A DNA stretch of 64,000 nt from Anagrus nilaparvatae. Its lineage: Eukaryota; Arthropoda; Insecta; Hymenoptera; Mymaridae. The translations under genes were made by a program, and so were the position numbers. Under the pieces are notes generated by a model that was not told the origin of the DNA, made no database searches, and worked only from the letters and a program-made list of their open reading frames with translations. The stretch spans positions 124,001 to 188,000 of the forward strand of contig JAKSXM010000123.1 in assembly GCA_022575985.1 (NCBI GenBank), in the 5' to 3' direction. Shown one piece after another: positions 26,901-41,900 of this stretch (the first letter of the stretch is position 1; each line of letters starts with the position of its first letter).

Positions 26901-29900
26901 CATCGAAAAATCAAGTCAGATTTTTAATTTAATAACAGAAATAGCTGGTCCTACAAATTTTTGTTGGAATTTTATTCATTTATTTATTCATAATAATTTG
27001 ACGGGCTTTTCACCCTTTACAGTTATTTGTCATGCATCCCAAAATTAATAATATAGTACATTTGAAAAAGGGAGTACATGACTTAGTCAATATAAAATAT
27101 CAGTAATTATAATATAATATACATTCGTTTTTAACAACATTTTAATATATAAAAGCTTTAAATAATATATTTATCATTTAAATTATTAAAATAAATTTTC
27201 TATTATAAATTGCATTTAACACATTAACAATTTTAAATTATTTAAGAATAAAAATTTTAATTTAAATTATAATTTAATTATCTAAGAAACAACAAGCCAG
27301 TATTGAACAAACCATTCCTGCTATATATAAAATTATCAAAATAAGAAAGAGAAAATTTAATAAATTTAATAATATTGAATGGATCAATCAGTGTATCTCA
27401 ATATTTCTTTTTTAACTTCAGCCTTAAAATTATCAAACCCATCACGTATCTCCTGAGATAGATTATTCCACTCTCTCCTTAAACGAAAAAGGGGAGAATG
27501 AAACAAAAGATCACAATTTGAAGATTCTTCCTCAATAGGTCTAAGATTGCGAAGGTTATAAGAAACATTTCTTAAAATAAAGTTTTCACCTAAAAGATCT
27601 GAATAAGGTTCTTCTAAAAGTATCTTAGCCACAAATAGAACATCACCCATTAGATGAATGGATGGAATCTCGCCAAAATAATTCAAAACCCAAAATTTCT
27701 GTAGTTTTTCTGTTATTTTTTTTAGTTGAGTAAACTTGAAAAAAAAACTCAATAAAAAATCTTACCGTTAATCCTTCATTAGCAAAATCTCGACTTTCTT
27801 TTAATTTTAAATGAAATTTTTGACCAAATGCTATAAACTGATATTGCGGATGCGAATCCCAAATTTGACTTTTAATATCTCGATAATGTCCAGAATCATG
27901 CCTTTGATTTATTGTTATTATATCCACTGTAAATATATAATAAAAAATTATTGTAAAAAAATATCTCTAATCTATCTTAATTATCTTAATTACAAAAAAA
28001 AGATGCGAAGAGAAAAAAATTGTATATAAGTCGGTTTAACATCAAATATTTTTCCATGTACATATTATATATTACATAATTATTATTAAATAAACACATA
28101 TATAAATATAATTATTTAATTAAAAAATAAAACTTACATGGATCTTCGTAAGAATTTTGATTAGTTTTTTTTATTATTATACTTTCATAATTATTATCAT
28201 TATCTGGTAAAATTTTCCATTTAAAATCTTCATTTAATGCTGAATGTAAATTTTCATATGGTTCATCGTCATATTGAGGTACTGTAATTAAATAAATGTT
28301 TTTTATTTTATTTATATATCTTAACATTTTTATTTATCACGTAATAAAAAAAGGTTTTAAATAATGAAGTTTCATTTTATTTTTAATTTATTGAGATTTT
28401 TATTTTAGATTTTGTAGAAAGATATGTTATGTAGTTATTTTTTGTTTGTAGGCATACTTTTTTAGAAATTTGATATTAAAACTTGATATTTTTTTAATAA
28501 ATTGTATAAATATCTTTATTTTAATGAAAAAATTGATGGGTCATTATTTATACAAGAAAGTTTATAATTATTATGTAGGTACTGGAAAAGTATTATAAAA
28601 CCTGAAAATTTAGAAATGAGTATCTATTAATAAAGTGATTCATGAAGAAATATTTTAAGCTAAAATTGGTTTTAGTGGTAAGCATAATATTTTGTATAGA
28701 AGAAAAAATTAGATTTGAAATTCATAATTTGCATATTATATAAAAAAATATCCTCAAAGTTATAAACAAAGCTTACTCAGTTTTATTAGGGCATTATAAT
28801 TTTATCGAATTTTATAATTCTATTTTTCGTAAGTATAGTAATTATTTTACTGTTTATCATTTTTTTGTTCATTTTTCCTAACATCAAGAAATAAAAATTG
28901 TTTTTAAAAAATATTAAACTTTTGTTCATAGTGATATCCGAATTTGACGACCACTATATTAAAAAATATAAAGCATTTTAAACAAAAATCAGTTTACATA
29001 TACTAATCATGAATTTATTTAGATTTATAAATGATATGAAAAAAATTTCCCCTAATTTTGTTATTTTAATGAAATTCTTGATTTTTTTAAAAATTGAACT
29101 TTTCTAATGAATATAAATGTAAATTTTTGTCAAACTTTTTCTCGCAAGCAAAATGTCTTTCTTAGGATATATAAGTAACTCAATTATTTTACAAACTCAA
29201 AAATATTGTAAAATTAAACTTTTGAATAATATTTATTATTTTTATGGATTATATTGAATCTTGAGAATGATTTTGTGTGCGTTCACCTTTTATCATATAG
29301 TACATCCTTGATTCTAAATTATCGATTTCGAGTATTTTTTTGTAATTTTGTTATTTATACTTCTGTATCAACCTTTTGGTTTCATTCAGATTCACTGTAT
29401 TTCGCTTGCAATTCATAATAGGTAGCTTAAAAATATTTGAAATCTTATGGCTAACATTATTGTGGAATTTATTTTGTTAGATCTTTTGAATACAATCAAA
29501 TTTTAATTTTACAATAATTATTTAGCATTAAAAGTATGTTACTTTTATTATCAATATTACAGCAATTTAATTCGTATTGATAGACTTTCTGTGATTTACA
29601 TGTTAAACAAATGTGAATACTATCATATTATGATGATTAATTTCCTTTGTATTTTGAACAGACTTATTCCAAATTTTAACTTTTAACTAAAATTGGTAGC
29701 AGATTCAAATTTGTCTAGGAATGTTAAAGTTTATTTTATTTTATAACAGAAAAAAAGCATACAAATTCACCCTTCATGCAAAAGCTTTCAGATTTTCAAT
29801 AAACAATAACATCCGGTTAATACCTTTTTATCGCATTGTATTAAAAAATTTTTCCAGATTAAATCGATTACGAAAAATTGATTTACAAAAGATTTACTTA

Positions 29901-32900
29901 ATAAATCCATTCAAGTTAAATCAATTTTAACAGTGCATAAATAAAAAAAAAAATATTAAATAAATAAATATGTCATACATTAAAATTTTTTCTCTCACTC
30001 ACACATAACACATTATATTATAATAAAGACATGATCTAATGGATAAATAATAATTTACATAATAGAAAATGACTATATAAAATGTCAATTGTTATATACC
30101 CAAGTAATAATAATGCATGTTTTTATAGAAAGGGTTATTCATAATATAATGTATTTATACTTAAAGAGAAAGTTCAAAAAAATTTATTTTTTTGATAATA
30201 AAAATATACGTGAATATTTTTTAAGTAGTGTGCATAGTTAGTTACTTTATAAAATATTGATAAAAGGTTTTTTCAATGCTAACAAGAACAAGATTATATT
30301 ATATGAATTGAATTGAATAGACGGTTTTTAAAATATTTAATATAGTAATAATAATGCTTTTTACTTACGTAATTATTGTTATTATCGTTTTGGCACGCGT
30401 ATATATATATAATAATGTTATTTTTCAAATAGGATACGTGATATGGAAATTTTTGATAACATATTTATTTAACTATAAGTGTAATATGATTTTCTTAACT
30501 TCAAATATTAATTTTTTTTTTTTTAAGAATGTATAAGTAGTCCTATATACAGGATGATCTTTTCTAAAATTGAATTTGAGTAAATTCAAATTTAAAAAAA
30601 TATTCAAACAATAAAAAACCTAAAGGTTTATTTAGAAATAAATAAAAGTATATTATAGAAATTATATGGATAACTATTGTAAGTGATACAATTTTAATTT
30701 TTCATGGATTAATCTTCCATTAACTAACGAGCTAAGCCAACTTTGAGAAAAAATTAAAGTACATTCAAGGGTTAATTCAATAAAATGAATAATTTTTAAG
30801 ATATCATGTAATAACTTTTAATTTTAAGTTAATGGAGTTTATTATATACCCTAAAAAAGACATTTCACTTGCGAGAAAAAATTTAACAAATATTTATTTT
30901 TATGTTTATTTGAAATATTTAAATTTTTACAAAAAAACTTAAATAAAATAATAATTTTTAAAATAATGTAAAAAATAAAATTTTCTTGAATGTTATTATC
31001 AAATTTGCGGTGAAACTTCATTTTGAATAAAAGTATTTTATCATATATTAAGAAAACAAACTGAGTTCTTAATAAAATTTCATTTCTTCATAATAAAACT
31101 AAGATCTATTACCTTAAAGCTTTTTTTTAGATATTGTATGCAAAATCTGTTTCAAGAATTTCAATTTCAATTTTTTTATCCATAAAATTTTATGACAAGT
31201 CCTAAAAAATTTTAAATGTTTCATAGGACAATAAAGATTTCAAAGATTTGCTTTTGGTAAAATACTGCTTAAATCTTATTTAGAGATTTATTAAATAAAG
31301 AATCATTACAATTTCTTAACAATCATTTGAAAAAATTAAACAGATTGTAGTTTTTATGGGCAAACATAATAAAGATACCTAGCACCAAAAGGAGACATAT
31401 CTGAAAATCATGTTTTTATTAGTTATTTTATCTATGGTACCAAATCCTGATCAAGTTAAATCTTTTTTGATAATTATCGTGACCTCTTTGAGCCTCCTTA
31501 GATTTTTAGGGCTTTTTGATATACTCGATCCTTATGAAAAGGTTTAATTCAGTTAATTTTATCCTAAACAAAAACAGCACGATTTATCTCATTTTATGTA
31601 TAAACTTTTAATTTGAGCTGATTACATTTATTAGTAAGTACCAAATTGAAGTAGTCCCTATTTTTTATAAATATTTTTAATGTTAACAAAACAACATAAT
31701 ATTTGTAAAACTTCCTCAAACCTAATCTACCCCAATTTAACAGCTGTTAAAACTTGTATCTCTTTACCTTAGTACAAAAATTAAAAAAACAAAATGAGAT
31801 ATATTATGCATAAAAAGTCTGTATATAGCGGTAAACGTGTTCATATAAGATATGAATTTACAAACGTAAATTTTGCAGTATAATAACAACATTTTAACTT
31901 TAAGCTCATGTTATAATCCCACACACAGATATATTAATATAATATAAGTATAATATACACCAAAAAAGATTTATATCTTATAATATAAAGATATATTTTA
32001 TTTTAAAGAAGAGATTCGTGTTTTTTTTTGCTCTTTTACTTAATATTTTTAGTATACACATAACTTTTTTGTATGAGGATCTCTTTTTCATATAGATATT
32101 GTTTTCAATTATAAAGATATATAGTCAAAATTAATGACTATTTAAGTATTTTTATTCAAAGTATCAAATTTTAAGTATATGTGTTTATTTTATGTAAATA
32201 TTAGTCTAGAAGTTATTTTATAAAGCTGTTTGGATTCTTGATTACCGGTGACAGTTAGGAGCAATTAATAAGATGTCCAATATTCAAGCTGATTTTAAGC
32301 ATTGCCAATAACACTGAAAGTTTCAACTGTTTAGGAAGCTGATTTGCTTCTAACTTTTAGGGCAGGTTGTGGTAGTTAAACAATATTCCCCATAACCTCA
32401 GTTTATCTGAATGGGCCTCCTGGGCCTAGAAATTGGACTTATTATTAAATTTTTTTAGTAATTTCCAAAAATTTCATGAATACAGTACAATAAATTTCAT
32501 CTTTTAATCATAAATTCAAACATATTTTCAAAACAACTCCCAGGTTAATATATATAGAAAGTTTTACCTTTGATATATTAAATATCATTATATTGACCTT
32601 ATAACTACATATACTTATGTTTATTATGTTACAGAACAATTAATTATTTATATAAGTAATTTCTGGGCGTGGGATCGCTATATATAAAAAATTATGTTTA
32701 TGAGCTTTCTTTATAAAATTATTAAAGCTTTCAAAAAAGTAATTGCATATAAAAAGTTAATTGGTGTGTCAAAATTATGTAATAAATTTATTATAACCAA
32801 GCACTCTTAAATAATTTTAAATGCTGCTTTCTTAAATAGCTGGGTTTCATTATATTTTTGGATAATGAATAAATTTTTTTGGGGTTAAAGAGAATTTCTA

Positions 32901-35900
32901 AGTCATACAGCTAAAAAAGAGTTCGAGAAATTTATCAAAGAATTTTCGGAAAATTTGTTTGAAAATTGATTAAAATTTTTTTTGAAAATGGTATCAAAAT
33001 ACGACCCCAAAGTTGGTTTAATGAAAATAGTTTATTCACAAAAAGTAAGTAAATTTTTGAAAAAATTTTTTGATGTCCGATAAAAGAGTTTCCTAACAAA
33101 TTTGAGAAAATTTGTAAATTGACCATTTTTGTCAAAAATTTTCAAAATTTGCTAATTTTTTGGAAATGAAGCAATTTGTTTGTGAATTTGCAGGAGTTAC
33201 TTTTAATAGTGCAGTTGAAAAATTTATACGAGGTCTTAATAAACATAAATTAAAATGAACGTTTTTAAATGTAAATTTCAATAATAAACTTTCAAATAAA
33301 TGTTGACCTTCTTGTTCAATTTTTACTTATGTTTCTTCTTTACCTCAACAAATCATAATCTATATAAATGTCCAACAAATTTTGCTTTGGAAAACTTATG
33401 TTCCTTGTCAGTAGACAGTAAGCAAATATTTTTCAAAAGACATATTTTCACTAACGAATAAAAACTGTACCATCCTTGCCCATAAGAAAAGAATATCCCA
33501 AATCGAAGTTAACTATCCTTAATTTTACTTTGAAAGCTAATTTAACGTGCAATCTAATAGGCCGTTCTTCAATATTCGATAACTATTAGTGTCGTAAAAT
33601 ACTGATACTAATTTTATACATAAATTTTCTATTTTTACCTTTATAACCAATTTTTACGATTGAATGATACGGTTTTAAATCAGTACAAAATAAGCTTAAT
33701 AATTTCAAAAAGTTTTACATAAATTTTAAAGCGCAATGACCTTATGGAACCTCTCATTCTTCTTTGTCAATTTTATAATCTACTCTTAAAGTATTCAAAA
33801 GTAATTTTTTAAAAGGCTTGCTTCTTTTTAATGAATTCTATAATTAGCTATATTTAAGTTTAATACTTGAATTTAAGATAAAATTTTCTAAAAATGAACA
33901 TTTTATCCGATAAGTTGTTCTTCAGCGTTATAAAGCACATTTCATTATTAGAATTTTCAAAACTAATAATTCTAATTCACAAATAATGAAAATCATAAAC
34001 ATCATTGTCATAAAAAGTAAGTAACCACGTGTAGGAATTACAAGGCAAAAATTTATTCGCTTATATGGCAAAATTTCTCATTATTTATAATAAAAGTAAA
34101 ACATTTTATTTGAATATACATGATTGGAAAACCTTTGGCGCTACGCACCTTGAGCTTGCAAATTTCTTTGTCACTTAATTAAAGTTTTTTAGAATTCAAT
34201 GGTATATTCACTAACAATAACGTTTATCAATGGTTAATTTACTGCGCATTTTAGTTAATTTACTTCGCTTCTAGTTTTTTCATACTCAAAATTCCCTCGA
34301 TACTTTTTTGATTTGACGTTAAAATTTTGGTTATAGTGAAAATTTTCGCGGAAAAAATTTGTCCAGTTAATATTTTAGCCCCATTAAGATTTTTTTTAAT
34401 TAATTTTTTTTAACCCTATGTGTTGAAATAATGCTTGAAAAAAATTACAGCAAAAAAATACAGGGATTTTTTAAAACTTTTGTACAATTTTCAAAAATAT
34501 TTGAAATATATACAAAAAAATTTATTGTAATTAATATTTATCTGAAATAATTTTTTTTTTATATTTATATTATTAATAAAATTTTTCCAGTTTATCACAA
34601 AAGAATTGCTTCGATCATTATTTTAATTAATTCATTACTATAATCATTTAAAAATCTTATATATTTTATTCTTAAATTTAAATAGCAACGACTCCGAGCG
34701 CGGTAAGTATTACAAATTAGGAACGTATATTAAAATTTTTAGGGCGCTTCCCAATAACGACTGTCTTTTGCACCGTGCGAATAAGGACTTTTCTATCTTA
34801 AAATATGAATAAGGACAGTTCTAAAAGCCAGCGCGAATAAGGACTCTGCTATTAGGAAAAAATTTCAATCTATATTGTTGGGTGTTTTATTTATGAAAAA
34901 TCTCAAAAAGTTTCACGAAATAACCAAACGGATATCGGCTGTCCCAAACATGAAAAACCCAAAAATTCAAAAAATTTGACTTTAAGTCGTTTTTTCGCTA
35001 TTTCTCTTTAATGACTGCATTAAATAAAAAAAAAAAAAGGGGTTTTAAAAAAGTGCTTAATAAATACATAGCAATTAGGTTTTTACATTTTAACACAAAC
35101 CATTTTAAGTTATCAAGTGGCGAAAATGAGTATTATTGTATTACTTCTCATTATTTAGGAGAAATGAATGTTGTATGTTCTTATGTGGTGCTAAACACTT
35201 TAAATCTGAGTTGAATCAATTAAACAAATTTTCAAATTGTTGTCACAGTGGAAAGATTTTATTACCTAATACAGAACAATATGCTAAAAGTTTATTAAAC
35301 ATATTTAATAATGATAATGAAGAGAGTTCATTATATCGTAATAATTTACGAGAATATAATAATGCTTTTGCATTTGCAAGTTTCGGAGCCAAATTGGATA
35401 AGATAAAAGAGAAAGGTCCGGTTGTATTAAGAATTTGTGGACAAGTCTATCATAATGTTTATTCTTTACATTCCAATGAAGTAAGTAAATATGTTCAACT
35501 TTATATTATAGATAATGAAAACTACGATGTAATCAAAATAACAGATTTCAACTTTATTTTATTTTCCTTTAACTTTGTACAGAGTTTGTACATAATTTTT
35601 ATTTTTATGCTTATATATAAAGTAAAAAAGCCTTTTCTTTTATGAGAAAAACGACATCTATTGGTAATGTTATTAAACCCTCGTTTAGTTTATGTATCAC
35701 ATGCACGCAAAATAAAAAATTATTATAATAAAATGATCCTAAGAATACATAAATTTATTATTAACCTTAACGATATTAATAAATAGAGATTAAAAAGTAT
35801 TGGTAAATATAACTAAAAAACGAGTAAATTTTATACTAAAAATTTATAGTGAATTTTAACCAAATTTAATTTAGTAAAAAAAGCAATATTTATGCATGTG

Positions 35901-38900
35901 AAATCGAGTTTTTAAAGTGTTAAAATGTACAAAAACCGCAAAGCTCCACTGGATGTTTTCAATTTTCAACCCACTACTCACGCCTCTACCTTAATTTCAC
36001 CCCATTAATTTATCTCTCGAATTAAACATGTTGCATGCTAATATTCAAGCGTCAGCTAGAAATTTCATACTACCCAATTTAACAGTGTACTTTTATATTT
36101 ATAAAGATATAAATTGTCTAAAAATCTGATAAAGCACCTAATGGATCATTAAAATAATATTTCTTTTCTCTTATAACCGTTTTGGGATGAAATTTCCAAT
36201 ACATTAAAATATCTTTTACATAAGATTTCAAATAAATTTGTTTGTTTGTTTGTTTTTATATCCATGTAATATAAAATTACAAAGTAAAAGTTATATTTAC
36301 AAAAATTTAAATGGCTTTTAATTTAAAACAAACAGGAAATAAAAACCATATATTTTTATTTTTCAAATAAAAAAAAAAATTTCTCATTATGTTTGCTTAA
36401 TTTAATTCGTAATATTTCTCTTCTTACATTAAATAAATTATAAAAATTTTGAATGACAGCTGTAGGAAAAAAAATTGTTATCTAATTTAGTTAAAATGCC
36501 ATATATTTTTTTATAATCAAGGTAAATTTAAAAAATGAAAAATTATTTTGCATCAAATGTTCTAATTAAAAAAAATTTTATATGCAAGTAGGTAAATATT
36601 TCAATTTTATTTAAAATAAGAGCACTGTAACACACCAATTGCGGCATACTTTTGATTCTTAGAAATTTGTAAATTTTAAAGCAAACGTAATCTCTTTCAT
36701 AAATGTAATATATTTATTACAAAATAATTAAGTATTTTGAAAAATTTTTTCTTATTAATTAATTAATGTAAATAAAGTACGTGATTTATTTTAATATATA
36801 TGAGTAAAAATTTGAATTTTTTTAAACAATTTTTTAGGGTCTTAATTTATGTTTCTGGCTTTTTTGGTATCTGAGGTTTGCAGTCTTAACGTTAATGATT
36901 GCTGTTTTTTGCAAGTTTCTGGAAAATCGAGTTTACTAATGCGAAATTTTTGCGCTTTTTTAATGCACAAGATAAATAAAAAACAAATCGTATGCACCAG
37001 ATACATAATTACTAAATAAATTAAAATATTGTTACTGATTAAGAGTTGTACAAATCCAAAAAAATAAGATTCCCAACATTTTAGCTCATTAGACTCCTTC
37101 TTGACAAATAACTAGCTCAAATCATCAACGAGTTACAAACATTTGTAGTGTAAGTCAAATTTTACAAAAGTCTATATATAATTATTTTAACATTGGAGTG
37201 CTCTAATGAGTTGGGAGTTCTTTTTGGTGAATGTCACCATGGACATGCATGCATTGGACTTGTGATCAATATAAAATAAAATAGCATTCAAATTTGATCA
37301 GAGCAATCAGATATAATACTTAAGTACTAAAAGAATATAAATATAATATTTTTTTTATTAGTGGTCCGAAAGAACGTACTTTCCGGCTGCTCTCGTCCAG
37401 CAAAGGCGTATTTTCTCACTACTGATCCAGAAAAATCGTAAGCAACCTTTGGTAATAAAAAAATACCCCAAACCTGTTTCGCCTCGGAAGACTATTTATT
37501 TGTGATTTGAGCCATTCTTTAATTTTTCAAAACATGAATTCTTAACATACTTTCATATTACCCTTATTCAACAAAAAAAGTATTTTTACTTATACTTTTT
37601 TTGTTTACTTACAAATTTTTACTCATATATACAAACATTATAAAATACGTCAATTTTTTGAAATTTTAAAGAAAACATCATATAAAAATAATTTGATGTT
37701 ATGTTAATAAAAAAAATATTAATTTTTTGATTCATGTAAATAAGTCTTGTAAAAAAAAATAAAACCAATACATAATATTATGTGAAATTTAAAATGACAT
37801 TATGCAAAAATAAAATTGTATTAATTAACTGTTGAAAAAACATAATTATGTCAAATGTGCATAAAATAAAAATTGACGCAAACTCAAAGATTATATTATT
37901 TAATAATTTACTTTCACACATAGTGCAGGCATGAATACCTATTTATTAGTCAATTTTTTCTTTACTGATAGGTTCATAAAAATCTTAAAAGAGTATTTAT
38001 GTTTTTGGGTTTCTGATTATTCATTCAGTTTTTACCAAAAATGGATCAGTTGCCCACAATAGGAATTTTGAGATTATGATTTGAGAATTTTGCAAGATTT
38101 ATATCTTATCAGTCATATTTTTGGATCCTTGAACACGAATATGAAGTCTGTTTTTACCTAAAGGGGCTCAGTTGCCCATAATAAACAATTTAGGTTATTT
38201 TTTGTGGTTTCTTGGATATTTTCTTTTGTGTGCAAATAGAACATTTTAGGTAAAAACAGATTTCATGTATAGGGACCCAAAAAACACGAGTTTGCAAATT
38301 TTTGAGCAAAAAAAGTGACTACGAAATTCGAGTAAAGCCCTGCACTAACATGCCAATTAAAAAAAAGTATTATCTATGCATCAATTCTTTTTCGAATGAC
38401 ATTAAATTTTTACGTAATTTATAATATACAAAATCGATGTAATTTATTTCGATATAAAAATTTTTATTCATGCATTTAAAAGAGCAAAAAAAAGATATCT
38501 TTTTCATTCATAAATGAAACTTTATATATAAAAAATATAATCATGAATATATAGTAAGATGATCAAGGCAATAAAAAATGCTGACTTTTATTTAAAACCA
38601 CCGTTAAAATTTAGTACTGTAACTATAATAATAATTTAAATCTTTTAACAATTTTTAATTTATGTACTTTTACAACACATTAAAAATAATAAAATCACTT
38701 GTTTTTTTTTCCTCTATATCGTCTCTTGGATGTTTAAACTAAAGTAGATAATAAATTTTAATTTAATATAAATGTGAAAATGCATAAATGTCATTTAATT
38801 ATTTTATATATTTTTTTTTAGGTTTGTGTGAGGGAAGGCAGGGCGTTTTGGTACGATTTTTAGATTTTTTTAAGTGATTAAAAGTTTTTAACGAAATTTT

Positions 38901-41900
38901 TTTTGAAGGATTCATAGACCATGGAGTCTTCTTGTGAGTATTTTGACCTTATCTGACTGAGTAAGTGTTTTGTGGCGTAGTGTGTGAATGTAGTGTTTTT
39001 GAATTATTACACTATAACCTATATGCTCCCGAGTGCAAGAATCCTCCCCAAACCCTACCAGTATCTGTATTGTAGATAAGTGGTTAAAAAGTTGGTCCCT
39101 GCAGTAAAAATTCATTCGAAATTAGTTTTACCTATAACTCTTAAAAATACCTTAAAAATAAGTTAGCCATATTAGGCAAAGTTTGGAAAAATGTATGAAA
39201 ACTCCCTGTGAAAATTTTTTACCATATTAAGGCCATAACTTATGCTGATGACTCATAAACAGGTCATCAATTATAGACATTTATTATGGCAATCTAATTG
39301 ACGCTTAAACATCATTTTGTAAAAATTGTTTCTTGTTTTTATTGTATAAAATCGTCATTTTCCAATATTTATAGCATCTGTAAAAAACCCACACTTTTTT
39401 TCTAAAGTCCATAAAAAATTAAAAATAACCGAGCTTTATGAGTTAAAAAGTTAAAATTTAAAAATTTTGAAATAATATAAAAATAGTTATTCAAATTTAT
39501 AATTTTAAATAACAATAGAATTTAAAATTAAATTTTTTTATCTTTCAGTTCAAAATTTACGTGCAATATTTTTTAAAAAATAGCTCAAAGATTCCCAGAA
39601 TACAAAAACAAAGCTTGAAAGTATGTTTTGAAACTTTTTTGTCAGTATTCAAAGCCAAAGAAGCTCATAAATAAATGCTATCAATTTTTTTAATAATACC
39701 TATGTTAACGAAATATTACACAATATAATTCAATTTTGGCCTATCATTTTTAGTGTTTAAATAATTATTACATCTTTAAATCATTGACATGTTCATAAAT
39801 TAAATCAAATAAAAACAAATGAAAATAAAAATTGTAATAATATACTGAATAATATTGCAATTAATTTATATTGAAAAATTAATGCATTTAGCATGGAGAA
39901 TTTGCAATATTGCATTATGTGATAGCGAAATTTGAATTTGAAAAAATTCAAATCGTTATAATATATTTATTACTCTTAAGTAACTATATTTCATGAATTA
40001 GTTATTGAAACAAATTGAAAAAAAAAATTGTGGTCACACGTCAACCAAATGGCCATAAACCCAACCATCACTGTAAATTATGGCCATATTATGGTAAAAA
40101 TTTTACACAGGGAAGTACCAAATTTTAATGAAAAATGTATAACTATATATATTATTTTTTTTGTAAATTTATGTGCACTTTGTATACATTGAATTTTTAT
40201 TCATTTAGATTCTATTTACAACCCTGTAAGGTAAATAGAATTGACTGCTTCAGCAGTTTTGCAATAGTTACTTATATGAAGATACTGGATTGGAGACCAA
40301 TATATTCATCCATGATGTTATTAGGAAAAAAAGTATGAAGACATTGTAGATATAGAAAAAAATTCGGAAGAAATTATATTTAGAACAAGATTCGCAAGAA
40401 ATTATATTTCAAATATCTAATTCATATAAAATTACTAGGTTACATCTACTTGAATAATTCCAAATTTAAAATTAATTTTCTGTATATATACCAAATTTAT
40501 TTTTATATTTAGTTAAATAGTGGCTAACATTTAATAGATACATTAATTCAGATACGCATCTTATATATATACTCTTTGAAAGCCGTTTTACTTGCGAGAA
40601 TAATCTCAATCAAAAAATATATCATGAAATTCCGGATTTTTTTAATAATTATGGAAAGATTTTTCAGGGTCTTTTAAAACGTACTTACATGCAAAAAATT
40701 AAAATGCAACTTTAACTATCACATAGATAAAGAATAAATCAAATATAATTAGGTAGATTTTATGATGAAATTTATAAAAGGAAAAATAGGCTTCTTTAAT
40801 TATTGCAATCAATTTTTCGAAAACTGGTTATATATATACGTCCATACAGAAGCTGGAATATCAATCAATAGAATAGACTTTTAGAATAAATGCATAGAGA
40901 TATACAATATCTCTATGAATAAATGTGAGTTTTTTCTGTTAAGATGATTTCTTTTGTCCACTCTGGCGTTCCACTCGTCTAAAATAAACGTATTTCAGAG
41001 GTCTATTCTTAGTTAACAGAAATTGGATAATTGTTTAACTATATTGTATAAAAAATTATATTTGACCTATTATTTACAAATTAACTTTTTCAAAAAAGAC
41101 AATTTTTACCATGAAAATAATAAAAGCAATATTTATTTAAAATATTTATATACTAATAATAAATTTGTATTCCAAATGGTCATTGCAACTCTAGATAAAA
41201 AAATTTTATTAAGCTTTTTGACAAAATAATAAACTTATGCAAATTATTATAAAAAATTGCGTATTTTTCTTATCCTGTCAATAAAAAAATAAATTTATTC
41301 ACTAGATTCAACAAGAGAGATAATATATATTTTATGAGTAACGTGAATTGTCAAATACATAATTTAAATCATAGATGGCGTTTTTCTCACAAGAGAATAG
41401 TAACTTAGACATTATATATACTGAGATTTTAAATAAAATTTTTAAATTTGTTTTTTCATACTTTCATATTAATATATTTTTAATTTGCTTATAATCTTAA
41501 TGAGCTTCAGGATTTTTAGTGATTTTAAATCTTTATGTTTTTGTTTCAATTATGTTTCATATACGGAAATATGCAAATACTTGATAGAGCGTTATTAATT
41601 ATATTTGTACAGATAAATTTAAAAATTATCTTTTTTAATTATTTCACAATTTTTTAGCATTTCAAGCCAAATGATTTTCTTATACCTATGGGTTACTGAT
41701 TTTTTGCTAGATTTATTTGATATCATTGAATGACACTTTATGTTATACAAAACTATTTGCAAAAATTTTAAATAAATTAAATAAAACTTATTAAGTTTTA
41801 TAAGTTATAAATGTAAAATAAACAAAATTAATTTAGTATTTACACCTACAATAAAATTTATTTTTGATTTGAATCAAATTATTATACTTTTAATGCATTT

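Noticed and set aside
38912..39115. 67-codon minus-strand frame
   Set aside because: Composition is less AT-rich than its surroundings, but no recognisable motif or splice context.
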